Shown here piece after piece: positions 48,501 through 64,000 of a DNA stretch of 64,000 nucleotides (positions are counted from its first letter, which is position 1; each line of letters starts with the position of its first letter). A program made the position numbers and the translations under genes. The DNA is from Thunnus maccoyii (lineage: Eukaryota; Chordata; Actinopteri; Scombriformes; Scombridae): positions 3,561,155 to 3,625,154 of the forward strand of contig NC_056544.1 in the NCBI RefSeq assembly GCF_910596095.1, read 5' to 3'. The notes beneath the pieces were generated by a model that saw nothing but the letters and a program-made list of their open reading frames with translations, made no database searches and was not told the origin of the DNA.

Positions 48501-48925
48501 TGAAGAATGCCCGTTGTAATTTCTCACAGTCAAAGATTACATCTTCATATGTGTCATTTGTCTGACTAACAGTCAGCAAGCTGAAAACAGAGAATATTTG
48601 GTTTTCTGCATAAAAAAATACTGAAACAAATAATTGAAAATCAAAACAGTTACAGCTCTAAAATGAAGAACACAACATTGACACAGAATCTCAGCTCTTA
48701 AGGCATTTTTTGATAATTAGAACTTCATGTTCAATCATCCGAAGCAGAGATTCAAGCACATAAACAGGTGAGTGGTTGTTAGAGGGGTCAGTCTGGAGCA
48801 GGAGGCCCAGCAACAGAACAGTGTGGAACTCTGACTCTACAATTTTACATCATAAATAAACATTTTAAAACATGATATTTTCAAAGTCCTTCTACATTCC
48901 GTTGTCCAGTCGTCTTGTCCTGTGG
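45531..48925. other. Spacer between the converging mfsd12 and depdc5 genes
   Basis: About 3.4 kb, AT-rich, without ORFs that resemble known proteins. The right part should contain the depdc5 3' UTR; the first minus-strand AATAAA I find is at 48058-48063. A reversed family C repeat lies at 48430-48662. Confidence 0.5.
48430..48662 (-). repeat. Dispersed repeat, family C copy (reverse)
   Basis: Contains 'cttgattaatcatttggcca' and 'ataaattgtcagataatagt', the reverse of the 3' half of the copy at 35948-36283, and ends 'cagttacagctcta'. Probably inside the depdc5 3' UTR. Confidence 0.6.
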
Positions 48926-63915
<14,990 letters not shown>

Positions 63916-64000
63916 CTGAGAGCGAAACATTGAAATGAGACATTCTCCTCTAGGAACGTATCAATATGAAAAACATAAACTGACTAAATAAGTTCATACA

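Overview
The window is vertebrate nuclear DNA, almost certainly from a teleost fish and probably a percomorph. Genes are split into many short exons with GT/AG junctions. Introns and spacers are full of CA/GT/CT microsatellites and degraded non-autonomous transposons of a teleost type, including a tRNA-like SINE. I placed exon boundaries by eye from splice signals, reading phase and remembered human orthologues. In every gene model the phases close exactly.

Layout. (1) About 1000-7283, minus: mrpl37, a mitoribosomal large-subunit protein; 8 exons, 430 codons, complete. (2) 8323-13577, minus: a five-exon, 179-residue receptor with a single V-like immunoglobulin domain, a Thr/Ser/Pro-rich stalk, a transmembrane helix carrying a lysine, and almost no cytoplasmic tail. 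I cannot name it; it is the least ordinary gene here. (3) About 15.5-32.5 kb, plus: csnk1g2, membrane-anchored casein kinase 1 gamma 2; 10 constitutive coding exons, 431 residues, plus one in-frame cassette exon of 34 codons. (4) 35032-44914, plus: mfsd12, the lysosome/melanosome major-facilitator protein; 11 exons, 491 residues. (5) 48926 to beyond the right edge, minus: depdc5, the GATOR1 subunit that restrains mTORC1; 33 exons and about 1381 C-terminal residues are present, and the N-terminal part lies past 64000.

The genes do not form an operon or a shared pathway. mfsd12 and depdc5 converge tail to tail and both act at the lysosome, but I see nothing linking their regulation. The spacers (1-1000, 13.6-15.5 kb, 32.5-34.1 kb, 45.5-48.9 kb) hold repeats and no convincing genes.

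Points most worth a second look: the Ig receptor with a TCR-beta-like membrane segment; the CK1-gamma cassette exon behind a long pyrimidine tract; a 17-glycine insertion in CK1-gamma-2; a GC-AG intron in depdc5; an mfsd12 intron made largely of facing CA and GT repeats; and several inverted-repeat transposon families present in multiple copies.
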